DNA of 64,000 nt from Fredericiella sp038205395 (GTDB lineage: Bacteria; Chloroflexota; Anaerolineae; Caldilineales; Caldilineaceae). A program made the translations under genes and the position numbers. The DNA lies in the NCBI GenBank assembly GCA_038205395.1, contig JBBRBX010000010.1:7987-71986 (forward strand). Direction: 5' to 3'. Positions 1-8,725 of this stretch are shown piece by piece. The notes under the pieces were generated by a model. It was not told where the DNA came from. It ran no database searches and saw only the letters and a list, made by a program, of their open reading frames with translations. Positions within the stretch are counted from its first letter, which is position 1; each line of letters opens with the position of its first letter.

Positions 1-2
1 TG

Positions 3-329
3 GCCGGCGGCATGGCGGCTGTACCTTACTCGGCGCAGGCCAACGGCTACTTCCAGCGGTTAGCCGCCGGCACGGTGGACAGCATGAACCAAGACCAACA
101 GCGGCTGTATGGCAGTCCCACCAACAGGGAGCGGCTGGAGCGCATCCGCAGCCTGAGCACCGAAACCGGACTGTCGATCACGGCCATTGTTTTAGGCTAT
201 CTCATGGCGCAGCCTTTTCCCACCTTCCCCATCTTTGCCTGCCGCACGCAGGAACAGCTCAATGACACACTTCAGGCTGCCGACGTACTGCTGACCCAGG
301 AGCAGGTCGCTTATCTAGAGCGCGACTGA
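3..329 (+). CDS. Aldo/keto reductase, C-terminal part (truncated by window edge)
   Basis: The frame is open from the first bases and ends at TGA 327-329, so this is the 3' end of a longer gene. The text GYFQRLA, followed by an ERLERIRSLSTETG helix and a final segment with FPIFACRTQEQLNDTLQAAD, is the usual C-terminus of aldo/keto reductases, where the last helices close the TIM barrel and contact NADP(H). The catalytic Asp-Tyr-Lys-His residues would lie upstream of the window. The ATG at 12 is probably internal. Its last 19 bases overlap the 3' end of the convergent YihY-type gene. Substrate cannot be told from this part. Confidence 0.75.
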   Translation, partial: AGGMAAVPYSAQANGYFQRLAAGTVDSMNQDQQRLYGSPTNRERLERIRSLSTETGLSITAIVLGYLMAQPFPTFPIFACRTQEQLNDTLQAADVLLTQEQVAYLERD

Positions 330-1228
330 GCATCCATCTTTTGCGCCGGATTGCGTTCAGCCGCAGAAATCGGTTTATCGGTGCGCATGGCATCTACGTC
401 GGGGCGGATGCCAGAGCCATAGCGGCTGGCATAGACTTGGGTGAATTCGGCGCCCATAAACAGGATTTGCGCGGAGTAGAAAACCCACAGCAAGAAGATC
501 ATGACTGAACCCACTGCGCCATAGGTTGAGCCGGCGTTGGCGAGATAGAATCCCAGTAGAAAATTGCCGACGGTGAAAAGCAGCGCCGTTACAGCGGCGC
601 CCAGCCAGACGTCACGCCAGGCAATTTCAGCGTCGGGCAGGACCTTGTAGACCGCCGCAAACAGCAGGGTAATTACGGCCAAAGAGACCAAGAAATTGAC
701 GATCTGCCAGACCCAACCGGCCCCCGGCAAGATGCCCTGGCCCCACTGCAAGAAAGCGGTCAGTAGTGTGCTCAAAAACAGTGAAGCCAAGAGCAGAAAG
801 GCGATCCCCAATACCATCAAAAACGACAGCAGGCGGCTGCGAATCGTGGCCCATATGCCGGCGCCTGGCTTTCGTTCCACATTCCAAATCTTGTTCAGCG
901 AGTTCTGCAACTGGGCAAATACGTTCGTAGAACCCCAAAGCAACGTCGCAAAGCTGATCACACCGGCGACACTGGCAAACGTGGGTTGGTTGGCGTTCTT
1001 GAGCGCCATCTCTAAGAATTGCGCGCCTTGCACGCCAATTGTTGTCCGCAACTGCGCCAACAGTTGGTTCTGCGCAGTCTGCTGGCCCAAAAAGAGACCG
1101 GCCACGATCACCACAAGCACAAGCAGCGGTGCGATTGACACGGCTGTATAGTAAGAGAGCGCCGCTGCGAGCAGTGACGCTTCATCATCATTCCATTGCT
1201 GCCAGATCGCTTTCAGCGTTTTCCACAT
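311..1228 (-). CDS. YihY/BrkB family inner-membrane protein
   Basis: A 305-residue polytopic membrane protein. The N-terminus (ALSYYTAVSIAPLLVLVV) and a later GSTNVFAQLQNSLNKIW segment are the hallmarks of the YihY/virulence-factor-BrkB family. About six hydrophobic segments are visible, ending near FLLWVFYSAQILFMGAEFTQVYA, followed by a short charged cytoplasmic tail. The start is the ATG at 1228, with an AGGAGG ribosome-binding site eight bases upstream. Family members are often named ribonuclease BN or BrkB, but the RNase assignment was an error for this family; the true role is unclear. It stands alone on its strand. Confidence 0.88.
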   Translation of the reverse strand: MWKTLKAIWQQWNDDEASLLAAALSYYTAVSIAPLLVLVVIVAGLFLGQQTAQNQLLAQLRTTIGVQGAQFLEMALKNANQPTFASVAGVISFATLLWGSTNVFAQLQNSLNKIWNVERKPGAGIWATIRSRLLSFLMVLGIAFLLLASLFLSTLLTAFLQWGQGILPGAGWVWQIVNFLVSLAVITLLFAAVYKVLPDAEIAWRDVWLGAAVTALLFTVGNFLLGFYLANAGSTYGAVGSVMIFLLWVFYSAQILFMGAEFTQVYASRYGSGIRPDVDAMRTDKPISAAERNPAQKMDAQSRSR

Positions 1229-1668
1229 ACAATTTGCCTCCTACTTCCTATGTATTCTACTAATGAACCGCGCACTTGAGTGCTTGCCGGTGTGCGCGCC
1301 TGGCGGCTACCCTAGCATAGGGAGAGCAGTTGCGCCTCGCACTCGACCGATAAGAAGGATAGGAATCAGGGCACAGCTTGACGGATGTCGCCGTAGCAGT
1401 GCCGTATTCCAATGGGAAATGTGATGGAAGAATGTGGGAAGGAAAGAAGGCCAGCGCGACAATTGTTGAAACTGTCCGTCCGGCAAACTCGTTGTGAAGT
1501 ATAGTAACGCAAAAAGGGTAAAAGAATGCCAGGGTTGTCCCCCGAAGGCCAACCGGTGAGGTCAGCCACAACCCTGGCAAGAATCGAATGTTACTACAGG
1601 ACAGCCGGGTTGGCAAATCCGCCAACCACAGAAAATAATACGAAATAATACGATTGGGAGAATCAACC
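1229..1668. other. 440-bp intergenic stretch
   Basis: No convincing gene. It holds the divergent upstream regions of the YihY-type gene (minus) and the membrane protein at 1669 (plus). A short palindrome CCCTA-GCA-TAGGG lies near 1310 and a longer inverted repeat at 1527-1579 (listed separately). A minus-strand open frame across it has no family resemblance and no ribosome-binding site. Confidence 0.6.
1527..1579. repeat. Inverted repeat, 12-bp perfect arms
   Basis: TGCCAGGGTTGT at 1527-1538 is matched exactly by ACAACCCTGGCA at 1568-1579, with a 29-base loop. It lies 90 bp before the start of the membrane-protein gene. No T-run follows on either strand, so it is not an obvious terminator. 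It could be a leader-RNA hairpin or a protein-binding site; the sequence alone does not decide. Confidence 0.6.
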
Positions 1669-2991
1669 ATGATCAACTACCGGCAGCAAATCGCCGGCAT
1701 GGGGAGCGACCCCGCCGGGCTGGAAGAGACGTATCAAGAGGCGCTGCAGACAAGCGCTGCCGGGAGTTTTTCCGAAGCCATCCAGTCCATATACGGAGAA
1801 CAGCCGGATAATTTGCTCTATGCGGCCTGGCACTACCGCTTGGCCGGCGCCGGCGCAGCTATTGTCCGTCACGTTCCTTGGCTGTTTGCGCTGCTGTTGG
1901 CTTTGACGAACGGCCTGCTGCTGTGGCTGCTCTCCGACATCGATAACTTCACCATCCGCATACAAGGCAACAACACAATGCCTTACCTTGTGCTGATGTG
2001 GAGTCCGCTGGTGGGGCTGTTTATACTCGCCTACCTCGCCCGTACAGGGGCATTTAGTTGGCGGCGCTGGAGCATAGCGGGAGGTGTTTTGATCCTCACA
2101 GCTATATACAGCTCTATAGCCTATCCTATAATCGACAGTACAGTGCTCCAGGAGCAGTATCTCCTCTTGGCGGCATTGCATCTGCCGGTCGTCACCACAG
2201 CAGTTGTGGGTGCTTCTCTGTTGGGCGGGATGGGCAGCAATGGCGACCGGTTTGCTTTTCTGCTCAAATCTTTGGAACTGATGATTCTGGGTGGGCTGTT
2301 TCTCAGTGCGCTGGGTGTGCTGGTGGCGGTCACCTTTAGCCTCTTCCAGGCTTTAGGCATCGAGTTGCCGGTGATGGTCCAACGGCTGCTGGTCGTAGGT
2401 GGCGCCGGTGTAATTCCCGTTCTGGCAGTCGCCATCACGTATGATGCGGGCAAGTCGCCGGCGGAACAATCGTTTGAGGGTAGCCTCAGCCGACTGCTGT
2501 CGCTGCTGCTCCGTCTCTTTCTGCCGCTGACATTCGCCGTACTGGCTGTCTATCTCTGTTTTGTGCCCTTCTTCTTTTGGCGGCCATTTGAAAACCGGGA
2601 TGTGCTGATTACATACAATGCAATGCTGTTTGCCGTGCTCGCCCTGCTGTTGGGGGTGACGCCCAGTAGAGTGGTCGGCATCAGCCCGACGCAGCAGCGC
2701 TGGCTGTGGCGTGGCATCGTGGCCGTCGCCGCGCTGACGGTGGTTGTCAGCGTCTATGCGCTGTCGGCCATCCTCTACCGCACACTGCAAGAAGGGCTGA
2801 CGCTAAACCGAGTGACATTTATCGGTTGGAACCTGATCAACACGGGGCTGTTGGTCTACTTGCTGGCCAAACAGACTGCCGGCAGACGCGAAAAGTGGCT
2901 ACCCGACGTACACCAAACATTTGCAGCCGGTGCGTTGTGCTACGCTCTCTGGAGCATGTTGGTCATCTTTGTACTGCCCTGGCTCTTTTAG
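1669..2991 (+). CDS. Multi-pass membrane protein, DUF4153-like
   Basis: A 440-residue protein with a soluble N-terminal segment of about 65 residues, then roughly ten to twelve hydrophobic helices. The closing part (AILYRTLQEGLTLNRVTFIGWNL, kept short here) resembles the conserved Gly-Leu-Thr-x-x-Arg region of DUF4153 proteins, whose function is unknown. The ATG at 1669 is preferred over an in-frame TTG at 1654 because TGGGAG lies eight bases before it. No enzymatic motif is seen. It is a single gene flanked by a convergent VOC gene. Confidence 0.65.
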   Translation: MINYRQQIAGMGSDPAGLEETYQEALQTSAAGSFSEAIQSIYGEQPDNLLYAAWHYRLAGAGAAIVRHVPWLFALLLALTNGLLLWLLSDIDNFTIRIQGNNTMPYLVLMWSPLVGLFILAYLARTGAFSWRRWSIAGGVLILTAIYSSIAYPIIDSTVLQEQYLLLAALHLPVVTTAVVGASLLGGMGSNGDRFAFLLKSLELMILGGLFLSALGVLVAVTFSLFQALGIELPVMVQRLLVVGGAGVIPVLAVAITYDAGKSPAEQSFEGSLSRLLSLLLRLFLPLTFAVLAVYLCFVPFFFWRPFENRDVLITYNAMLFAVLALLLGVTPSRVVGISPTQQRWLWRGIVAVAALTVVVSVYALSAILYRTLQEGLTLNRVTFIGWNLINTGLLVYLLAKQTAGRREKWLPDVHQTFAAGALCYALWSMLVIFVLPWLF

Positions 2992-3023
2992 GCGGCTGAA
3001 CTTCCAGAGATTGCTCTCCATAC

Positions 3024-3446
3024 TTATCCGGCTGAAGTCCAAGCGGGGTCACGAAAAGTCTGAATTTCAATCAGGTAGCCGCTGGGGTCGCGCAAAAAGC
3101 AGTGATAGATGTTGTAGGTGGTGTTCAAAGCAGGCGGTTTTTCAAAGACAACGCCTTGCGCCACCAGATACGCATACCAGCGATCGACCTCCTGCGTGAC
3201 AAACGTCAAGATAATACCGGCTGGCCGGCCAGAGACGGGCGAAACGGAAGCATCACTGCGTTCACATACACCGACAAAGGCGCTGCCTGTCACCTGGTAG
3301 ATGCGGCAGGCGCCTTGGTCGAGTACAAGCGGCAAGCCTAGCAGCCGCCCATAAAAGTGTGCGCCGGCTTCTAAATCGTTCGTGTAGAGGAAGGTGACCT
3401 GCTGGTCCAGCGGCGGGCGCACAGGCGGAAGCGCGTCGGCGGTCAT
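3024..3446 (-). CDS. VOC (glyoxalase/bleomycin-resistance) superfamily protein
   Basis: 140 residues with the two-module beta-alpha-beta-beta-beta layout of the vicinal oxygen chelate fold. The first module begins at VTFLYTNDLEAGAHFYGRLLGLPLVL and the second ends at FLRDPSGYLIEIQTF, where the Glu of YLIEIQ is a usual metal ligand. Family members include glyoxalases, dioxygenases and antibiotic-binding proteins; nothing here picks one. Its ATG overlaps the stop of the glucokinase gene (ATGA, 3443-3446), so the two are translationally coupled. Confidence 0.82.
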   Translation of the reverse strand: MTADALPPVRPPLDQQVTFLYTNDLEAGAHFYGRLLGLPLVLDQGACRIYQVTGSAFVGVCERSDASVSPVSGRPAGIILTFVTQEVDRWYAYLVAQGVVFEKPPALNTTYNIYHCFLRDPSGYLIEIQTFRDPAWTSAG

Positions 3447-4195
3447 TGGGGTGTGCCTGCCTGCACAGCCATAGCTGCGCCGACAATACCTGCCTCATTC
3501 TGCAGTTCGGCAGCCACGATTTCAGCCTGCGTCTTCAGCAGCGGCAGCCACTTTTTGGGCTTTTTGCTGATGCCGCCGCCGATAATAAAGAGGTCGGGGG
3601 AAAGCAGCAGTTCCAGCAGTTGCAGATAGTGATTGACGCGCGTTGTCCACCCGTCCCACTTGAGATCTTCTTCTTTGCGGATGCGGTCGGAACAGTAATG
3701 TTCGGCAATAAGACCTTTCATGGGCATAGGCACATGGCCGAATTCCGAGTTGGGCAGCAGCTTACCGTCCAAAAAAATGGCGCTGCCGATACCGGTGCCA
3801 AAGGTCAGCACAATCACAAGGCCTTCGCTGCGCCCGCGCCCGGCGCCAAAGGTCATCTCGGCCAGGCCGGCGGCGTCAGCATCGTTGAGCACAGTCACCT
3901 GGCGCCCTGTCACCTCGGCAAACAAGCCGGCAGCATCCGTTCCGATCCAGCTCTTATCTACATTGGCAGCCGTCATCGTCACACCCTTGCGCACAATGGC
4001 GGGAAAGGTGCAGCCAATCGGCCCCTCCCAAGCAAAGTGCTGCGCCAGTTCGGCCACGACTTGCGCCACTGCCTGCGGTGCAGAAGGCTGCGGTGTTTCA
4101 ATGCGATGGCGGTCACTCGTCAATTCGCCGCTGTTCAAATCTACAATTGCGCCTTTGATGCCGCTGCCGCCAATATCAATGCCAAGCCCTTGCAT
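3443..4195 (-). CDS. ppgK: Polyphosphate glucokinase (ROK family)
   Basis: 250 residues, the usual size for PPGK, which phosphorylates glucose with inorganic polyphosphate and often also ATP. Visible motifs are the N-terminal phosphate-binding loop DIGGSGIKGA, the family-typical GCTFPAIVRKGVTMTAANV stretch, the catalytic region LNDADAAGLAE, and the glycine-rich LTFGTGIGSA. The Cys-rich zinc motif of ordinary ROK sugar kinases is absent, as expected for PPGK. It sits directly upstream of the VOC gene with a 4-bp overlap. Recognition of the family is strong; the use of polyphosphate is taken from the family. Confidence 0.9.
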   Translation of the reverse strand: MQGLGIDIGGSGIKGAIVDLNSGELTSDRHRIETPQPSAPQAVAQVVAELAQHFAWEGPIGCTFPAIVRKGVTMTAANVDKSWIGTDAAGLFAEVTGRQVTVLNDADAAGLAEMTFGAGRGRSEGLVIVLTFGTGIGSAIFLDGKLLPNSEFGHVPMPMKGLIAEHYCSDRIRKEEDLKWDGWTTRVNHYLQLLELLLSPDLFIIGGGISKKPKKWLPLLKTQAEIVAAELQNEAGIVGAAMAVQAGTPQ

Positions 4196-4285
4196 AGCGC
4201 CTCCCTCTTTGCGTTTTGTCCAGTAGATTGAGATGAGGTCAGTTTACACTTGGCAAAGTGAGGAATGCAAACGAAGGCAAAGGCT

Positions 4286-4765
4286 CTAGTGATCGGCTAC
4301 ACCAAAATCGGCGGCGCCCAGAGAAGTAGGAAACTCAACAGTGCGCCAATAGTTGTCCAGCATCTGCGTCAGCCCTACATAAGAGACGCCGAGATGCGAC
4401 TTAACGAGATAGCCGGCCACATGGCGCTCATAAGCCGCCAGCTTGTCCTCATCCGTGTCCGATGTGGTCAAGGCAAAGACAATCGTGCGGCGCAGATGCG
4501 GGTCGCGGCGCATTTCGTCCAGAAATTCGATGCCGTTCATCATCGGCATGTTCAGGTCCAGTAAAATCAAGTGCGGCGTCAATACGATTTCCTGCCCAAA
4601 AGAGCCGCGCAGCGCCACCATTGCCTCCGCACCGTTGTGAAATACCGTAACCTGGTTAGACAATCCATAGACACGAAAAGATCGGATCACTGCCTCAATA
4701 TCCACATCATCGTCATCGATAACAACGACATGCACTGGTTTCATTAACACTGGTTTCATTGACAT
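4286..4765 (-). CDS. CheY-like single-domain response regulator (Rcp1 type)
   Basis: 159 residues forming one receiver domain. The acidic cluster is VVVIDDDDVD, the phosphoacceptor is Asp70 in LILLDLNMPMMNG, and the Thr/Lys switch residues lie in FALTTSD and YLVKSH. Inserts after the second helix match the Rcp1/phytochrome-type regulators that pair with hybrid kinases. No output domain is present. The start is ambiguous because a near-perfect tandem duplication at 4741-4762 supplies several ATG codons (Met-Lys-Pro-Val appears twice). The ATG at 4765 has AAGG just upstream and AGGAGG further out. Confidence 0.88.
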   Translation of the reverse strand: MSMKPVLMKPVHVVVIDDDDVDIEAVIRSFRVYGLSNQVTVFHNGAEAMVALRGSFGQEIVLTPHLILLDLNMPMMNGIEFLDEMRRDPHLRRTIVFALTTSDTDEDKLAAYERHVAGYLVKSHLGVSYVGLTQMLDNYWRTVEFPTSLGAADFGVADH

Positions 4766-4917
4766 CGGCCTTGTTGCTCCTCCTAAAGCGGCTGTGGGGC
4801 CAGGAGTTACAACTTGTCATCAACAGCACAAATTGGCTATGGGAAGAGAGATGAAAAGTGGATACAGCTTTGGGCTGGCTTCTGCATAGGCTTTTACACT
4901 GGGCTTCTGCGGGCGGC

Positions 4918-5793
4918 TTACCCTTCCAAGCAATGGTGCAAGACGGCCCATTCGCTTAGCGACAACGTTTCCGCTCGACGCATTGGGTCGATTGCGGCGC
5001 ACTGCAAAGCAGCTAGAATCTCGCTTTTGGGGCGGCCCTGCCCCGCTGACAGGCTGTTGAGAAGCTGCTTGCGCTTTTGTCCAAAGCCGGCGCGCACCAG
5101 GTCAAAATAAGGCTGCGGCGCAACATCCACCACCGGCTGTGGGTATACATCCAGCCGTAGAATTGCGCTATCCACCTTGGGAACGGGACGAAAGGCGGCG
5201 GCAGGCACACGCTGCACGAAGTGCGGCTGCGCATAATATTGCACGCTCACCGCCAACAGCGACATCGCTCCCGGTTGGGCGCAGATACGCTGTGCAACCT
5301 CGAACTGCACCAGTACAACGATACGTGTTGGGCGGCGGCTGGCCTCCAACAGTTGGCGCAGCAGGGCGCTGGTGATGTAATAAGGGAGATTGGCCACAAC
5401 CTTGTAGTTCTCTGCAGGTGGCTCCGCCGCAAGCGGTGAAGCCACCTGCAGAGACGGGCGGAGTTGGTCTGCTAATTCATCGATCAAGTGCACCGGATCG
5501 AGTTCCAAAATGTCGCCATGCACGATGCGGATGCGGTCAAGCTGCGTGGCAAACTGCGCGCGCAGCGGCGTGATCAGCCGATCATCGAGTTCGACCGCCA
5601 CCACGCCGGCAGCGGCAGCAGCCAGTTCGCGCGTCAGCGAACCCTGCCCAGGCCCAATCTCCAGCACGAGGTCGTCCGCCGTCAGTTCGGCAGCCGCAAC
5701 AATCTGCTCCAAATAGCCGCGGTCATTGAGAAAGTTCTGACCAAGCGACTTTTTGGCTTTGACCGCTGCGGCTGCCGAGCTGCGCTGAACCAT
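4918..5793 (-). CDS. rsmA: 16S rRNA dimethyladenosine transferase (KsgA/RsmA)
   Basis: 291 residues. It dimethylates two adjacent adenines near the 3' end of 16S rRNA using S-adenosylmethionine. Motifs: KKSLGQNFLND at the N-terminus, SAM-binding VLEIGPGQGSLTREL, acidic VVAVELDDRL, and catalytic VVANLPYYITSALL (NLPY). The ATG at 5793 is chosen because AGGA lies five bases upstream and the longer frame would run into the metal-permease gene. It follows that permease by 7 bp, so it is probably the last gene of the metal-uptake operon. Confidence 0.95.
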   Translation of the reverse strand: MVQRSSAAAAVKAKKSLGQNFLNDRGYLEQIVAAAELTADDLVLEIGPGQGSLTRELAAAAAGVVAVELDDRLITPLRAQFATQLDRIRIVHGDILELDPVHLIDELADQLRPSLQVASPLAAEPPAENYKVVANLPYYITSALLRQLLEASRRPTRIVVLVQFEVAQRICAQPGAMSLLAVSVQYYAQPHFVQRVPAAAFRPVPKVDSAILRLDVYPQPVVDVAPQPYFDLVRAGFGQKRKQLLNSLSAGQGRPKSEILAALQCAAIDPMRRAETLSLSEWAVLHHCLEG

Positions 5794-5800
5794 ATTTTTC

Positions 5801-6649
5801 CTATCCGATATGCGTGTGTGCGATGCGCCGGCTCGCCACCTTGCGCGCCGACTCGACCGCCAGCACGATGCCAAAGATGGACGACTGCAGCAAGACGATG
5901 GTGGCGCCGCTGGCAACGTCTACATAGTAACTCAGATACATGCCCAACACACCGCTGGCAGCGCCGATCAACGTGGACAGCAGCATCATGCGATGAAAGC
6001 TGTCGGTCATCAGCCGCGCCGTGATAGCCGGGATGACCAATGCCGCCGCAATCAGAGTGACGCCCAACACCTGCATAGAGGCAATGATGGCCGCAGCCAG
6101 CATCAACGCAAAGAGCGCATCTATCCACTCGGTGCGCACGCCATAGACGCGTGCGACGTCAGTGTCAAATGTCGTGAAGAGCAACTGCTTATAGGCAATA
6201 AAAACAGCCGCCATCACTAGCAGCGTCACACTGGCGATCACCAACACATCATTCCACGTTACACCTAAGATATTACCAAACAATGCCGCATCGAACGATT
6301 GTGTAAAGCGCCGATAGCGGCTGATCAACGCCACACCCACAGCAAAACTGGCCGTAGTAATAACGCCGATAGCGGCGTCCGCCCCAATCCGGGTGCGCCG
6401 CGCCGTCTGGTTAATCAGCAAGGCAGCGAGAAAGCCCCACAGCCCTGCACCGATATAAAAGTTCCACTGCATGACAAACGAGACGACGGCGCCGCCAAAG
6501 ATAGCGTGCGACAGGCCATGACCAATATAACTCATGCCACGCAGCACAATGTAGACGCCCAGTACACCGCACAGGGCGCCGGCCAACAGCGCCGCCAGTG
6601 TGCCGGTGCGGAAAAACTCAAATTGGTACGGTTCAAGCAGCCAAGTCAC
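5801..6649 (-). CDS. Zn/Mn ABC transporter permease (ZnuB/MntB type)
   Basis: 282 residues with eight or nine membrane segments of the ABC-3 (TroC/ZnuB) permease family. The LRGMSYIGHGLSHAIFGG segment, the RTRIGADAAIGVITTASFAVG stretch and LGVTLIAAALVIPAITARLM are family signatures. The start is set at GTG 6649 because AGGAGG lies six bases before it; an in-frame TTG at 6676 lacks a site. This overlaps the ATPase gene by 17 bp. It would carry the ion across the inner membrane with the ATPase at 6633 and the lipoprotein at 7551. Confidence 0.92.
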   Translation of the reverse strand: MTWLLEPYQFEFFRTGTLAALLAGALCGVLGVYIVLRGMSYIGHGLSHAIFGGAVVSFVMQWNFYIGAGLWGFLAALLINQTARRTRIGADAAIGVITTASFAVGVALISRYRRFTQSFDAALFGNILGVTWNDVLVIASVTLLVMAAVFIAYKQLLFTTFDTDVARVYGVRTEWIDALFALMLAAAIIASMQVLGVTLIAAALVIPAITARLMTDSFHRMMLLSTLIGAASGVLGMYLSYYVDVASGATIVLLQSSIFGIVLAVESARKVASRRIAHTHIG

Positions 6650-7535
6650 CGGCAGCCTCCTGGATCGGACGAACAACTTTTGCCGCTGCCGTGGGGGCAG
6701 TGTCGTGAGCAGGTAGAGCGCCCGCCGCGTGCCCCAGCACAGGCGCAGGCAGCAGATCGCGATGGTTGTGCGGATGAGGACGCTGCTGGATCAGCAGCAG
6801 CCCATCTTGACGCAGCACGATCATGTCTCCCTGGTAGGTGCGGTTGAGCGTCTCTTCAGTAAAGGCAACTTCAGGCGCGCCCTCAGCGATGACGGTGCGG
6901 TTGAGACAGATAATCCATGGCACATGCGCCGCCGCGGCGTTGAGATCGTGGGTCGTCATGAGAATTGTGATCCCAGAGCGATTCAGGTCAGCCAGCAGAT
7001 GCAGCACATTCTCCGCCGTACGCATATCGACGCCGCTGGTAGGTTCATCCAGCACCAGCAGGTCGGGCCGCGAAATCAGGGCGCGCGCCAGAAAAACACG
7101 CTGCTGCTGCCCGCCGGACAGATCGCGGATATGGCGCCTGGCCAGGGGCGCGATCTCAAGCCACTCTAAAATCGAGCGCACCTGGCGCTTGTCTTCCGCC
7201 GAAGGCCAGGGCCAAAAACCCGATTTGCGCGTACGTCCCATGAGCACCACTTGCTCGACCGTCACCGGAAAGTTCCAATCTACCGTCTCGACCTGCGGCA
7301 CATAAGCCACCTGGCGGGCGGGGCTGCCGTTCACCCGCTGCCCACCCACAGCGACGGTGCCCTCGGTTGCACGCAAGCTGCCCAGAATTAATCTGAGCAG
7401 GCTGGTTTTGCCGGCCCCGCTGGGGCCGACCAAAGCAGCAAACTGCCCAGCATGCAGATGCAGCGATATGTCTTCAAGAACAGGTGCGGCGCCATAGCCG
7501 AAGCTGACGTGACGCAATTCTACAAGTGGTTGCAT
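6633..7535 (-). CDS. Zn/Mn ABC transporter ATP-binding protein (ZnuC/MntA type)
   Basis: 300 residues. Walker A is GPSGAGKTS, the signature is LSGGQQQR, and Walker B is LLVLDEPTSGVD followed by the H-loop MTTHD. ATPases with the HVSFGYG...VLEDISLHLHAG start pair with ABC-3 metal permeases. The C-terminal 45 residues (rich in His-Pro, from RPHPHNHRDLL) extend past the usual end and overlap the permease start; the His-rich tail might touch metal but this is speculative. It lies between the binding protein (15-bp gap) and the permease. Confidence 0.93.
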   Translation of the reverse strand: MQPLVELRHVSFGYGAAPVLEDISLHLHAGQFAALVGPSGAGKTSLLRLILGSLRATEGTVAVGGQRVNGSPARQVAYVPQVETVDWNFPVTVEQVVLMGRTRKSGFWPWPSAEDKRQVRSILEWLEIAPLARRHIRDLSGGQQQRVFLARALISRPDLLVLDEPTSGVDMRTAENVLHLLADLNRSGITILMTTHDLNAAAAHVPWIICLNRTVIAEGAPEVAFTEETLNRTYQGDMIVLRQDGLLLIQQRPHPHNHRDLLPAPVLGHAAGALPAHDTAPTAAAKVVRPIQEAAGDLAA

Positions 7536-7550
7536 GAATAGCCTCGTGTG

Positions 7551-8576
7551 CTACTGATTTTGCTGGACAGCCGCATCGGCCCCTGTCACATTCGACACAT
7601 CAAAGCCGGTGATGAGTGACGGATCGCCACCCAGCGCCTGGGCCATGACACGCATGTTTTCGACCATCAATCCCAAATAGGAATGCTGGGCTTCGCCGGG
7701 AGCGCCAGGCAGGTCGTCATCGCGCAGATCATCGACATACTCTGCACCCGCTTCCCGCGCAATCTGCTCCAGCACAGGCGAAGGAAAGACCTCGGAGCCA
7801 AAGATAGCCGGCACACTTTCCGCACGAATCTGCTTGATGATGTCGGCAATGTCTCTGGCCGAAGGCTCGGCAAAATCCGACGGCTGAATGGCCCCGATGA
7901 CACTCATGCCGTAAACCGGAGCGAAATAGGCCCAAGAATCATGATACGTCAGCAGTTTGCGATTTTGCTCCGGAATGCTGGCGACCGTCGCCGTAATGGC
8001 CGCTTCGAGTGCCATGATGCGCTTGGCGAACGCATCATGGTTGGCGTTGTAATAATCGGCATTGGCCGGGTCGCGCTCAACCAGAGTGTCACGTATCACA
8101 TCCGCATAGCGCAAGGCAAAGGCAGGATTGGGCCACAAGTGGGGATTGGGGCTGCCTGCTTCCTTGGGAAACGAGAAGTCATAGACATACTGTTCGGGCG
8201 TCACCGTCTGCTCGCCAAGCAAAACAATTTGCGCCCCATCCTTGAGATTGGCTTCTGCCAGTTTGAGCGTCGGCTCCTCTAGTTTCAGGCCGTTAGCAAA
8301 AATGAGATCGGCCTGCGCCAGCACCTTGGCGTCCGAGGGCGCCGGCTCAAAGGTGTGCGAATTGACGCCTTCGGGCACGATGCCGGTAATTTGAGCCTTA
8401 TCCCCGGCGATATTGTAGGCGATATTGGTGATGGGCGAGACTGTCGTCACAATCTGCAAGGGGGCTTCTGCAGCATCGGCGGCAGGGGCAGCGGGTGCAG
8501 TGACCGGCACAGATGTACAGCCTGCCAACGTCACGACCAACAGCAGTAAAGAGATGAAAATGGTAATTTTGCGCAT
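7551..8576 (-). CDS. Zn/Mn-binding lipoprotein of ABC transporter (ZnuA/TroA family)
   Basis: 341 residues with a lipoprotein signal (LVVTLAGC lipobox). Candidate metal ligands are His in NSHTFEP, His in NPHLWPNP, His in YHDSWAYFAP, and an acidic residue near DDLRDDDLPG. The third-ligand His (rather than Glu) resembles TroA/ZnuA and favours zinc, but manganese cannot be excluded. There is no long His-rich loop as in E. coli ZnuA. It is the first gene of the operon with permease, ATPase and rsmA, and lies downstream of a Fur-family regulator in the same direction. Confidence 0.92.
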   Translation of the reverse strand: MRKITIFISLLLLVVTLAGCTSVPVTAPAAPAADAAEAPLQIVTTVSPITNIAYNIAGDKAQITGIVPEGVNSHTFEPAPSDAKVLAQADLIFANGLKLEEPTLKLAEANLKDGAQIVLLGEQTVTPEQYVYDFSFPKEAGSPNPHLWPNPAFALRYADVIRDTLVERDPANADYYNANHDAFAKRIMALEAAITATVASIPEQNRKLLTYHDSWAYFAPVYGMSVIGAIQPSDFAEPSARDIADIIKQIRAESVPAIFGSEVFPSPVLEQIAREAGAEYVDDLRDDDLPGAPGEAQHSYLGLMVENMRVMAQALGGDPSLITGFDVSNVTGADAAVQQNQ

Positions 8577-8640
8577 TATTCCTTTTCCTTGATCGGCTGA
8601 TGATCAACCCGATCTAACTTATTTCGACGATAGGACAGGG

Positions 8641-8661
8641 TGCAATTGTCTCACAGTTGCA
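8641..8661. promoter_or_regulatory. Candidate Zur/Fur-type operator before the metal-uptake genes
   Basis: TGCAATTG-TCTCA-CAGTTGCA is an inverted repeat with 8-bp arms and one mismatch, 65 bp before the lipoprotein start. On the minus strand it overlaps a possible promoter (TTGCAG, 16 bases, GACAAT). Three GCAAG units follow at 8659-8678. Position and neighbour make a Fur-family operator likely, but it does not match a Zur consensus that I know. Confidence 0.4.
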
Positions 8662-8725
8662 AGCGACTGCAAGTGCAAGAGATTACAATAGGGCGCGGAT
8701 CACGGAACAGAAGAGGGTAATTGGG

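Noticed and set aside
1260..1676. Possible minus-strand gene in the first long gap
   Set aside because: No ribosome-binding site, no domain, odd composition; overlaps the start of the plus-strand membrane-protein gene.
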